Source: Campylobacteraceae bacterium
Lineage (GTDB): Bacteria > Campylobacterota > Campylobacteria > Campylobacterales > Sulfurovaceae
NCBI GenBank assembly: GCA_027063105.1
Contig: JAMOSL010000150.1
Coordinates: forward strand, 1 to 22,801
DNA length: 22,801 nucleotides
Direction: 5' to 3'
Below the pieces are notes generated by a model. The model did not search any database, was not told the origin of the DNA, and saw only the letters and a program-made list of their open reading frames with translations. This document shows positions 15,582-22,801 of this stretch, one piece after another (the stretch's first letter is position 1; each line of letters starts with the position of its first letter). The position numbers were made by a program, and so were the translations under genes.

Positions 15582-18500
15582 ATGAGCGATTTGTTTGAAG
15601 AGAAAAAAAATACCCAATCTATTTTAATAGAAGATAGTATGAGAGGTAGTTACTTAGACTACTCAATGAGTGTTATTATTGGTCGGGCATTGCCTGATGC
15701 AAGAGATGGATTAAAACCAGTTCATAGACGAATTCTATATTCTATGAAAGATTTAAATATAGGTTCTAAAACTCCTTATAAGAAATCTGCTAGAATCGTG
15801 GGAGACTGTTTAGTTGCAGGTTCATTAGTGTCAACTACAAGAGGTTTAATTGCAATAGAAGAAGTGGAAGTAGGAGATAAAGTCTATACCCAAAAAGGTA
15901 TAAAAAATGTTACAGAACTTTTTTATCAACCAGAGCAACCACTTTTAAAAGTAATACCAGAAGTAAATACTTTTGAAAATAGAGTAACAGAAGGGCATAA
16001 GTTTAAAATTTTAAATAAAGATTTAAGTTATTCTTTTAAAGAGACAAGAGATTTAACGAAAGATGATTATTTAATAATGCAACCATCTTTAGTTGATTTA
16101 AAAGATAATTATTCAAAAGGTGAAACATATGCTTTGGGTATGTTTTTGTCTGATGGAAATATAGATAGATATAAAGATTTAAATTATGTTGTTTTTTCTA
16201 ATGATTCTAAAGAAGTATTAAAATATTTAAAAGATGTATTTAAAGTAGATAATAAAATTCTTTTACAAGAAACAGTTTATAGATTAAAAATTTCAAATAA
16301 AAAGAAATCTAAACAATTTTTAGAAAATTTCGATATTACAAATAAATATAGTTATAATATTGATATTAATTCTAAAATTATGAGTTTTTCAAATAAATCA
16401 CTTCTATCATTTTTAAGTGGATTTATTGATGGTGATGGTTTTATTCGAGATAATGGTACAAATGAGATTGTAATTACATCAGTATCTCATAATTTTTTAA
16501 GAAAATTATCTCTTTTATTCTTTGATAGATTTGGAGTTCTTTCTGTTATAGTTAATGCAGGAAAGAAGGGAGATATTCATCTTCTTGGAAATAGAGAAAT
16601 TAAAGCAAATTATGATTGCTATAATTTAACTTTTACAGGATCAAATGCTTATTTTTTTAAAGATAAATTAAATCTTATAAATCAGAAAAAGAGAGAAAGA
16701 TTAAATAACTTTAACTACTATCCTAATCCTACACATACAAGTTATCTACCATATTTTGGAAAGGTAATCTTTGATATTTTTTCAGAAAAACATATAGGTG
16801 CTGGTTGGTATCAAGATGAAGATGGAAAGAAATTTAGATTAGGTATTAAATATCCAAATGGTAGAAAAATAAGATATGTTAAAGAGCTTTCAAATAATAT
16901 TAGAATTCATTCTGAAACAGTTGAAAGTTTAAATATTTTAGAAAAATTACGCCGTTTAGATACAAAATTATATGAACATCTTAAATATATTGTAGATAAT
17001 AAAATAAAATTTATAAAAGTTAAGAAAGTTAAAAAGACTAAAGATGAAATAACTTATGATTTTACAGTAGAAGATGTACATGAATTTTTTGTTAATGGTG
17101 TTATTAGCCAAAATTGCATTGGAAAATATCATCCTCATGGTGATTCTGCTGTTTATGATGCTATGGTTCGTATGGCTCAGGAATTTTCTATGAGAGAACC
17201 TTTAGTTGATGGACAAGGTAACTTTGGATCTATTGATGGTGATAATGCGGCAGCCCAACGTTATACTGAAGCACGAATGACACGGCTTTCTGAGGATATA
17301 TTAAGAGATATTGAAAAAGATACTGTAGACTTTGTTCCTAATTATGATGACTCTTTATCTGAACCTGATGTATTGCCTAGTCGTATTCCTAACCTGCTTT
17401 TAAATGGTTCTAGTGGTATAGCTGTTGGTATGGCTACAAATATTCCTCCTCATAGATTAGATGAATTGATTGAAGCATTGTTATATCGTATTGATAATGA
17501 TGATTGTGTAGTTGAAGATTTAATGAATTTTGTTAAAGCTCCTGATTTTCCAACTGGTGGTATTATCTTTGGTAGAAAAGGTATCACTGACGCATATACT
17601 ACTGGTAGAGGTAGAATTAAAGTAAGAGCTAAAACTCATCTTGAAGAGAAAGGTAGCAGAGATGTTATTGTTATTGATGAATTACCATACCAAGTTAATA
17701 AATCAAGACTGATAGAGAATATTGCTCAATTAGTTAGAGATAAGAGTATTGAGGGAATAGCAGAGATTAGAGATGAATCTGATAGAGATGGTATTCGTGT
17801 TGTTATGGAGCTAAAAAGAGATGCTATGAGTGAGATAGTCTTAAATCACCTGTTTAAATCTACACAGATGCAAATTACATTTGGTATTATTATGCTCTCT
17901 ATAGTTAATAAAGAGCCTAAGATATTAAATCTTATGGAGCTTCTTGATATATTTTTAAATCATAGAAAAACTGTTATTATTAGAAGAACTATATTTGAAT
18001 TGGAAAAAGCAAAATCTCGAGTTCATCTGTTAGAAGGTCTTAAAATAGCTGTTGCTAATATTGATGAGGTTATTAAAATTATCAAAGAGAGTGGTGATAT
18101 TGATATTGCAAAACTATCATTAATTGAAAATTTTACTTTATCTGATATTCAAGCTTCTGCTATACTAGAAATGAAACTAAGAAGATTAACTGGATTAGAG
18201 CAAGAGAAAATTGATAATGAATTATTAGAGTTAAGAAAAGTTATTGACCATTTAGAGTCTATCTTGGAGAGTGAAGGTATACTTAACAAGATTATAAAAG
18301 AAGAGTTAAAAGAGATTGGTGATAAATTTAATTCTCCTCGTCGTACAGAAGTTGTAGATGATTATGATGATATAGATATTGAAGATTTAATTGTAAATGA
18401 ACCGATGGTTGTAACTATCACACACAGAGGGTATATTAAAAGAGTAGCAATTAAACAATATGAGAAGCAAAAAAGAGGTGGTAAGGGTAAAACAGCTGTT

Positions 18501-19376
18501 ACTACTTATAATGATGACTTTATCGAAGAATTCTTTATCTCTAATACTCATGATACTTTAATGTTTGTAACAAATTTAGGTCAACTCTATTGGTTAAAAG
18601 TTTATCGTATTCCAGAAGGTAGTAGAATTGCAAAAGGTAAAGCAGTCGTTAATTTAATAAATCTTCAACAAGATGAAAAAATTATGGCTATTATTCCTAC
18701 TGATAATTTTGATGATAGTAAATCATTAGCGTTCTTTACAAAAAATGGTATAGTTAAAAGAACTGCTTTAAGTGAATTTAGTAATATTAGAAGTAATGGT
18801 GTTAGAGCAATTGTTTTAGATGAAGATGATGAGGTTGTAACAGCAGAGATAACACTTAGCGAATCTAAATATATAATGATATTTACAGCACTAGGTCAGG
18901 TTATTAGATTTGATATAGAGAAGACTAGAAACCAAGGTAGAACTACAAGAGGTTCAAGAGGTATTAAATTTAAAAATGAGGAAGACTTTGTAATAGATGC
19001 TGATATTATAGAGAGTGAAGATCAAGAATTATTAACTGTTAGTGAAAATGGTGTTGGTAAGAGGACAGAAGTAAATGCTTATAGATTAACTAATCGTGCA
19101 GGAAGTGGAGTTATATCTATGAAGCTTTCAAGAAAAACTGGTAAAACTGTTATTGGAAATGTACTAGTTGATGAGAGTCAAGACCTGATGGCATTAACAA
19201 GTATTGGTAAAATGATTCGAGTTGATATGCAAACAATTAGAAAAGCTGGTAGAAATACTAGTGGAGTTACTATTGTCAATGTAGAGAAAGATGATAGGGT
19301 TGTAAGCATAGCAAGATGTCCAAAAGAAGAGAAAAACGAAGATGAAATTAATGAAGAAGGATTATTGAGTGATTAA
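15582..19376 (+). CDS. gyrA: DNA gyrase subunit A precursor containing an in-frame intein
   Basis: The 1264-residue precursor is GyrA interrupted by a 436-residue intein (precursor residues 76-511); joining the flanks gives an 828-residue GyrA of normal length. Extein landmarks are MRGSYLDYSMSVIIGRALPD at the N-terminus, CIGKYHPHGDSAVYD after the intein, and catalytic tyrosine Y561 (125 after splicing) in QRYTEAR. The GyrA-box QKRGGKG is at about 963-969 (527-533 after splicing), starting the beta-propeller DNA-wrapping domain; the tail is acidic. S86 and D90 in spliced numbering equal the quinolone-resistance positions of C. jejuni. GyrA cleaves and rejoins DNA within the A2B2 gyrase that introduces negative supercoils, so splicing should be essential unless another gyrA copy exists. 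Translation starts after AAGGAG. The last eight bases overlap asd. Confidence 0.97.
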   Translation: MSDLFEEKKNTQSILIEDSMRGSYLDYSMSVIIGRALPDARDGLKPVHRRILYSMKDLNIGSKTPYKKSARIVGDCLVAGSLVSTTRGLIAIEEVEVGDKVYTQKGIKNVTELFYQPEQPLLKVIPEVNTFENRVTEGHKFKILNKDLSYSFKETRDLTKDDYLIMQPSLVDLKDNYSKGETYALGMFLSDGNIDRYKDLNYVVFSNDSKEVLKYLKDVFKVDNKILLQETVYRLKISNKKKSKQFLENFDITNKYSYNIDINSKIMSFSNKSLLSFLSGFIDGDGFIRDNGTNEIVITSVSHNFLRKLSLLFFDRFGVLSVIVNAGKKGDIHLLGNREIKANYDCYNLTFTGSNAYFFKDKLNLINQKKRERLNNFNYYPNPTHTSYLPYFGKVIFDIFSEKHIGAGWYQDEDGKKFRLGIKYPNGRKIRYVKELSNNIRIHSETVESLNILEKLRRLDTKLYEHLKYIVDNKIKFIKVKKVKKTKDEITYDFTVEDVHEFFVNGVISQNCIGKYHPHGDSAVYDAMVRMAQEFSMREPLVDGQGNFGSIDGDNAAAQRYTEARMTRLSEDILRDIEKDTVDFVPNYDDSLSEPDVLPSRIPNLLLNGSSGIAVGMATNIPPHRLDELIEALLYRIDNDDCVVEDLMNFVKAPDFPTGGIIFGRKGITDAYTTGRGRIKVRAKTHLEEKGSRDVIVIDELPYQVNKSRLIENIAQLVRDKSIEGIAEIRDESDRDGIRVVMELKRDAMSEIVLNHLFKSTQMQITFGIIMLSIVNKEPKILNLMELLDIFLNHRKTVIIRRTIFELEKAKSRVHLLEGLKIAVANIDEVIKIIKESGDIDIAKLSLIENFTLSDIQASAILEMKLRRLTGLEQEKIDNELLELRKVIDHLESILESEGILNKIIKEELKEIGDKFNSPRRTEVVDDYDDIDIEDLIVNEPMVVTITHRGYIKRVAIKQYEKQKRGGKGKTAVTTYNDDFIEEFFISNTHDTLMFVTNLGQLYWLKVYRIPEGSRIAKGKAVVNLINLQQDEKIMAIIPTDNFDDSKSLAFFTKNGIVKRTALSEFSNIRSNGVRAIVLDEDDEVVTAEITLSESKYIMIFTALGQVIRFDIEKTRNQGRTTRGSRGIKFKNEEDFVIDADIIESEDQELLTVSENGVGKRTEVNAYRLTNRAGSGVISMKLSRKTGKTVIGNVLVDESQDLMALTSIGKMIRVDMQTIRKAGRNTSGVTIVNVEKDDRVVSIARCPKEEKNEDEINEEGLLSD
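15807..17114 (+). mobile_element. GyrA intein with LAGLIDADG homing endonuclease, inserted in the quinolone-resistance region
   Basis: The 436-residue element begins at C1 (CLVAGSLVSTTRGLIAIEEV, block A). Block B has T61-EG-H64. The two dodecapeptide motifs are LGMFLSDGN (110-118, D116) and FLSGFIDGDGFI (202-213, D210); both metal-binding aspartates are kept, so the endonuclease is probably active. Block F is YDFTVEDVHEFFVNG (417-431, H425), and block G ends ISQN with N436 followed by the +1 extein residue C512. The penultimate residue is glutamine, not the usual histidine. The insertion lies between Asp75 and Cys76 of mature GyrA, where intein-free relatives read VGD-V/C-IGKYHPHGD. About 200 residues lie between the second endonuclease motif and block F, leaving room for an additional DNA-binding region. 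Splicing is predicted to be autocatalytic, and the endonuclease would copy the element into empty gyrA alleles. Confidence 0.96.
19355..19360 (+). promoter_or_regulatory. Ribosome-binding site supporting a GTG start for asd
   Basis: AGAAGG stands eight bases before GTG 19369. The codon just before that GTG is an in-frame TGA stop, so no upstream start is possible. Confidence 0.65.
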
Positions 19377-20406
19377 GTATAATGTAGCAGTTGTTGGTGC
19401 TAGTGGAGCTGTTGGCGAGGAGCTTTTTAGAGTTTTAGAAGATGTTAATTTTCCAGTTGGAGAGTTATTGCCATTAGCAAGTTCTAAGTCAGCAGGTGAA
19501 GTTATAGAGTTTAATGAGAAAAGTTATAGAATTGTAGAGTTAACAGAAAATGTATTTTTAGGAAAGGATATTGATATAGCATTCTTCTCTGCAGGTGGTA
19601 GTATCTCTGCAAAATATGCTAAATATGCAGTGGATGCTGGAGCTGTTGTTATCGATAATACTAGCCATTTTAGAATGTTCGATCATATACCTTTAGTTGT
19701 TCCAGAAGTTAATCCTGAAGATATATCACAATGGAGAGAGAGTGGAATTATTGCAAATCCTAACTGTTCAACTATTCAAATGGTTCAACTACTTAAGCCA
19801 TTAGATGATTCGTATGGTATTAAAAGAGTTGATGTAAGTACATATCAAGCAGTGAGTGGAGCAGGTAAGGCTGGAATGAAGGAGCTTGTTAAACAGATGC
19901 AAGAGTTCTTTACATTTAAATTAAGTGATACCAAACCAGAAGCATTCGCTCATCAGATAGCACTAAATGTTATTCCTCATATTGATGTTCCACAAGAGAA
20001 TGGATATACAAAAGAGGAGATGAAAATGACAAATGAAACTGCAAAAATTATGCATAGTAATTTCCCTGTCTCTGCAACTTGTGTAAGAGTTCCTGTTTTA
20101 AGAAGTCATAGTGAAGCTATTACTATTAGATTTAATGATGGAGTTGATATTGATATTGATAGAGTTAAAGAGGTTTTAGAAAACTTTGAAAATGTTAAAC
20201 TTATTGATGACTTAGAGAGTAATGAGTACCCTATGCCTATAATATCAACAGATACAGATTTAACTTATGTTGGAAGAGTTAGAAAAGATATTTTTGAAGA
20301 CAATGTATTACATATTTGGGGTGTTGCTGATCAAGTTAGAGTTGGAGCAGCTACAAATTCTGTTAGAATAGCACAAAAATGGATAGAATTAGAGGAGAAT
20401 TGCTAA
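19369..20406 (+). CDS. asd: Aspartate-semialdehyde dehydrogenase
   Basis: The NADP-binding motif GASGAVG is at residues 10-16. The catalytic cysteine C133 is in ANPNCSTIQ, and the catalytic histidine H247 is in VLRSHSEA. YQAVSGAGKAG is the family stretch beside the active site. The enzyme reduces aspartyl phosphate to aspartate semialdehyde, the branch point toward lysine/diaminopimelate, threonine and methionine, in the cytoplasm. Length (345 residues) is normal. The start codon is GTG, overlapping the last eight bases of gyrA, and it is preceded by AGAAGG; an in-frame stop lies just upstream. Its stop overlaps the next ATG by one base. It therefore appears to be translated from the gyrA transcript, although the products share no pathway. 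Confidence 0.95.
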   Translation: MIKYNVAVVGASGAVGEELFRVLEDVNFPVGELLPLASSKSAGEVIEFNEKSYRIVELTENVFLGKDIDIAFFSAGGSISAKYAKYAVDAGAVVIDNTSHFRMFDHIPLVVPEVNPEDISQWRESGIIANPNCSTIQMVQLLKPLDDSYGIKRVDVSTYQAVSGAGKAGMKELVKQMQEFFTFKLSDTKPEAFAHQIALNVIPHIDVPQENGYTKEEMKMTNETAKIMHSNFPVSATCVRVPVLRSHSEAITIRFNDGVDIDIDRVKEVLENFENVKLIDDLESNEYPMPIISTDTDLTYVGRVRKDIFEDNVLHIWGVADQVRVGAATNSVRIAQKWIELEENC

Positions 20407-20939
20407 TGGCTAAAAGACTAGAAGGGCAAGGATTAATAGAGTTTATCTTTGAAGGTGCTATTTGGAGAAGTAGATTTGTTGTTATATTAGCAGTTATATT
20501 TGGATTGCTAGGTGCAATAGTCTTATTTGTAGTAGCATCGTTAGATATTTGGCATGTTACAACTCATACTTTTCATATCTTAATATCAGGAGTACATCCA
20601 GAGAATTTTCATGAAGATATGGTATCAGGGATTATAGGTGCTGTTGATTTATACCTAATAGCTGTTGTAATGTTTATATTCTCTTTTGGTTTATATGAAT
20701 TATTTATATCAGATATAGATGAAGCAAGTGGTCAAAATGGTAGTAAATTATTAGCTATTAGCTCTCTTGATCAATTAAAAGATAAAATTGCAAAAGTTAT
20801 TATAATGGTATTAGTTGTAAACTTCTTTCAAAGAGTATTACATACACAGTACCAAACTCCTTTAGAGATGTTGTATTTTGCAGTTTCTATAATGGCTTTA
20901 GCAATTGGTTTAAATTATTTAAGTAAGGTAGGACATTAA
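20406..20939 (+). CDS. yqhA: YqhA/UPF0114 family integral membrane protein
   Basis: The 177-residue protein has about four hydrophobic segments: near residues 25-45 (VVILAVIFGLLGAIVLFVVA), 75-99, 125-142 and 155-168. The opening FEGAIWRSRF and the internal GAVDLYLIAVVMFIFSFGLYELFI match the UPF0114/YqhA family. Its function is unknown. I start at the ATG at 20406, which shares its A with the asd stop and follows AGAGGAG; a longer frame from 20379 would add nine residues inside asd and lacks that spacing. The gene sits between asd and hemE with one-base overlaps on both sides, so it belongs to the same transcript. Confidence 0.85.
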   Translation: MAKRLEGQGLIEFIFEGAIWRSRFVVILAVIFGLLGAIVLFVVASLDIWHVTTHTFHILISGVHPENFHEDMVSGIIGAVDLYLIAVVMFIFSFGLYELFISDIDEASGQNGSKLLAISSLDQLKDKIAKVIIMVLVVNFFQRVLHTQYQTPLEMLYFAVSIMALAIGLNYLSKVGH

Positions 20940-21976
20940 TGAATAAAATATTTGTAGATGCATGTTTAGGAAAAGAGACTCCATATACTCCTGTATGGAT
21001 GATGAGACAAGCTGGTCGTTATCTTCCAGAATATATGGCTGTTCGTGCTGAAGCTGGTAACTTTTTAAATCTTTGCCATAATCCTGAAAAGGCTTGTGAG
21101 GTTACTCTCCAACCAATGGATATTGTTGGTGTTGATGCAGCTATACTTTTTAGCGATATTCTAGTTATTCCTGATGAGATGGGAATGGATTTATCATTTG
21201 TAAAGGGTGAAGGACCAAAATTTAGCGACCCTATTAGCAGTCAAGAAGATTTAGATAAATTGATTGGGGGAAAAGAGGCTTCTGATAAATTAATTTATGT
21301 ATATGATACAATTAAACTTATTCGTGAGCAATTAGCAGATGATAAAGCATTAATTGGATTTGCAGGTAGCCCATGGACTTTAGCTACATATATGATAGAG
21401 GGGCAAGGTACAAAAACATATAATCTTTGCAAAAAAATGATGTATTCAAATCCAGAACTACTTCATAATATTTTAGCAAAAGTAACAGAGATTGTTAAAC
21501 TTTATATGGAAAGACAGATAGAATCAGGTATTGATGTTGTTCAGATATTTGATAGTTGGGCAACAGCAATTGAACCTAGTAAATATGATGAGTTTAGTTG
21601 GAAATATATGATAGAAATTTCAGATTATTTAAAATCCAAATATCCAAATATACCAATTATTCTATTTCCAAAAGGAGTTCCTGCATTTTTAGATAAAGTT
21701 TATGGGAATTTTGATGTATTTGGTGTAGATTGGTCAACTCCAATGGAATTAGCAAAAGAGAAACTTGGAGATAAATATGTGCTTCAAGGAAATATGGAGC
21801 CATGTAGGCTATATAGTAAAGAGGCGACAAAAGAGTGCGTTGAATCATTGGCAAATACAATGAAAGATGGTAGACATATATTTAACTTAGGTCATGGAAT
21901 TCTTCCAGATGTACCTGTTGAAAATGCGAAATATTTTGTTAAACTTTGCCAAGAAGTATCAAAAAGAGAGGTATAA
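20939..21976 (+). CDS. hemE: Uroporphyrinogen decarboxylase
   Basis: The N-terminal signature PVWMMRQAGRYLPEY (residues 18-32) is diagnostic. The catalytic aspartate D73 lies in ILFSDILVIPDEMG. Further conserved stretches include GFAGSPWTLATYMIEG and the C-terminal FNLGHGILPDVPVENA. The enzyme removes four carboxyl groups from uroporphyrinogen III to give coproporphyrinogen III in haem biosynthesis, in the cytoplasm. At 345 residues the length is typical. The ATG overlaps the yqhA stop by one base. No other haem genes are in the window; its place after asd and yqhA seems to be operon packing rather than shared pathway. Confidence 0.97.
   Translation: MNKIFVDACLGKETPYTPVWMMRQAGRYLPEYMAVRAEAGNFLNLCHNPEKACEVTLQPMDIVGVDAAILFSDILVIPDEMGMDLSFVKGEGPKFSDPISSQEDLDKLIGGKEASDKLIYVYDTIKLIREQLADDKALIGFAGSPWTLATYMIEGQGTKTYNLCKKMMYSNPELLHNILAKVTEIVKLYMERQIESGIDVVQIFDSWATAIEPSKYDEFSWKYMIEISDYLKSKYPNIPIILFPKGVPAFLDKVYGNFDVFGVDWSTPMELAKEKLGDKYVLQGNMEPCRLYSKEATKECVESLANTMKDGRHIFNLGHGILPDVPVENAKYFVKLCQEVSKREV
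21966..21971 (+). promoter_or_regulatory. Ribosome-binding site for a TTG-start small gene
   Basis: GAGAGG lies six bases before TTG 21978, inside the last codons of hemE. It supports TTG as start rather than the ATG at 21894, which is deep inside hemE. Confidence 0.6.
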
Positions 21977-21977
21977 T

Positions 21978-22274
21978 TTGAAAAAGATTTTTAAGCTAAG
22001 AGAGGGTGATAAAAACCCTGACCGTATTGTAGAGAAGATAAAGCATCAATTAAGAAAATATTTAAAGCGAGAAAAAAAGAAAAAAATTGAAGCTTTAAAT
22101 AGTTTTTGTGACTTTGAGTGTCGTTTTGGAATAGATGAAGAGAATTCTAAAAAAGTATCTTTTAATGATGTTATTCAATTATTAGATAAAGCCAGAGAAG
22201 ATGATTTGAGAGAGTGTTATGTTGAAATTGTAGCAGTGATTAAAGAGAAATCTCTACGAGAAGATACAGATTAA
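21978..22274 (+). CDS. Small conserved protein, DUF6172-like
   Basis: I start at TTG 21978, one base after the hemE stop, because GAGAGG stands six bases upstream and the protein then begins MKKIFKLREGDKNPDRIVE. The product is 98 residues, lysine-rich and soluble. The pattern NPDR..(D/E).IKHQLRKYLKREKKKK, followed by FCDFECRFG and a late YVEIVAVIKEK strand, agrees with my memory of DUF6172, a small family of unknown function in proteobacteria. The basic central helix could bind nucleic acid, but that is speculation. The next gene follows after 21 bases. An upstream ATG at 21894 would add 28 residues that overlap hemE in another frame and look non-coding. Confidence 0.75.
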   Translation: MKKIFKLREGDKNPDRIVEKIKHQLRKYLKREKKKKIEALNSFCDFECRFGIDEENSKKVSFNDVIQLLDKAREDDLRECYVEIVAVIKEKSLREDTD

Positions 22275-22295
22275 AATTATTAATTAGGAATTTTT

Positions 22296-22801
22296 ATGTT
22301 TGATTTTTGGAATAACGAAGTACAAGATTATATATGTAAGTATTGTGATAAAGTTAATGACAGTGATAATATCTATTGCATATATTGTGGTGAGCTTATG
22401 CCAACTAAAGAGGAACTTGCGTTATCTCAGAAAGAGGCAAAAAAATTCCGTAAATGTAAGTGTCAACACTGTGGACACAAGAATAATTGTAATGATAAAT
22501 TCTGTATGAAATGTGGGAAAGAGCTGAATGGAACGATGAATGACGAGGAGTTATATAGCCATGTTATCGTTAGTTTAGATGGTATTGTTATAGCACTATT
22601 AGCAAAAATTGCAAAAATTGGAGGTAGGATAGGAAAGCCTCAAATTTCATTTTTCAAGAACTCATTTGTTGTTATAGCAAAAAAACGATCCCAAACTGAA
22701 CAGATTATAAATATTTATGCACGAATATTAGACCATGAAAAAAGAAACTTAGCTAATGTAGATACACTATGTAGGAAATTATCGGCTATGAAGATTATGC
22801 G
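22296..22801 (+). CDS. Double zinc-ribbon protein with TerB-like region (3' end outside window)
   Basis: The frame from ATG 22296 stays open to the window edge, giving 168 complete codons. AGGAA precedes the ATG with suitable spacing. Two zinc ribbons are visible: CKYC with CIYCG (residues about 14-32), and CKCQHCG with CMKCGKEL (about 54-77). A stretch SLDGIVIALLAKIAKIGGRIGKPQISFF (about 92-119) follows; it resembles the ALLAKIAKADGRV signature at the start of TerB/DjlA-type helical domains. Such proteins in Campylobacterota may end in a J-domain, which would lie beyond the window. If so, it would be a DnaJ-like co-chaperone; this cannot be tested here. The TerB call is a motif resemblance with moderate confidence, while the zinc ribbons are clear. 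Confidence 0.78.
   Translation, partial: MFDFWNNEVQDYICKYCDKVNDSDNIYCIYCGELMPTKEELALSQKEAKKFRKCKCQHCGHKNNCNDKFCMKCGKELNGTMNDEELYSHVIVSLDGIVIALLAKIAKIGGRIGKPQISFFKNSFVVIAKKRSQTEQIINIYARILDHEKRNLANVDTLCRKLSAMKIM

Noticed and set aside
15807..17114. Reading the insertion as a group I intron or a frameshifted extra gene inside gyrA
   Set aside because: The reading frame runs through without a stop, and intein blocks A, B, F and G are present with correct terminal residues, so protein splicing explains it fully.

Overview
The window is a dense, AT-rich stretch of chromosome, most likely from a member of the Campylobacterota (the former Epsilonproteobacteria) near the Sulfurimonas/Sulfurovum/Arcobacter groups. 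The grounds are the very low GC content, a futalosine-pathway menaquinone gene (mqnE), a WaaC-LpxL lipopolysaccharide pair, a CCG-domain succinate dehydrogenase/fumarate reductase without membrane-anchor subunits, and GyrA residues that align with Campylobacter numbering. The genus is a guess; the phylum is fairly secure. No rRNA, tRNA, CRISPR array or insertion sequence was seen. No gene-free gap exceeds 300 bases; the largest is the 217-base divergent region at 15365-15581.

Left block (1-7136, + strand): the 3' part of a UvrD-like superfamily 1 helicase, then a 214-residue protein resembling DUF2290. Both abut a Bat/MoxR operon with no spacing: batA, a batB whose C-terminal half carries the TPR (BatC-like) part, batD, moxR and a DUF58 gene. 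The Bat genes overlap each other and should form one envelope-associated VWA/AAA+ ATPase system.

Middle block (7144-11647, - strand): waaC, lpxL, mqnE and a ppx/gppA phosphatase are packed with overlaps or gaps of about 10 bases, in transcription order waaC-lpxL-mqnE-ppx. They cover LPS inner core, lipid A acylation, menaquinone and polyphosphate/(p)ppGpp metabolism. Next comes sdhA-sdhB-sdhE (11756-15364, - strand). Its SdhB has twelve cysteines arranged for one [2Fe-2S] and two [4Fe-4S] clusters. Its SdhE is a two-CCG-domain protein. SdhA has no Tat signal, which suggests a cytoplasmic type-E-like enzyme.

Right block (15582-22801, + strand): gyrA, asd, yqhA, hemE, a small DUF6172-like gene and the 5' part of a zinc-ribbon/TerB-like gene. 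gyrA, asd, yqhA and hemE overlap by 1-8 bases and look like one operon; a 1-base gap and a 21-base gap separate the last two genes.

The standout feature is in gyrA: a 436-residue LAGLIDADG intein (15807-17114) inserted between Asp75 and Cys76 of the mature protein. This is in the quinolone-resistance-determining region, about 50 residues upstream of the active-site tyrosine where mycobacterial GyrA inteins sit. It keeps both endonuclease aspartates and the splicing residues, but ends Ser-Gln-Asn instead of His-Asn. Splicing would yield an ordinary 828-residue GyrA.
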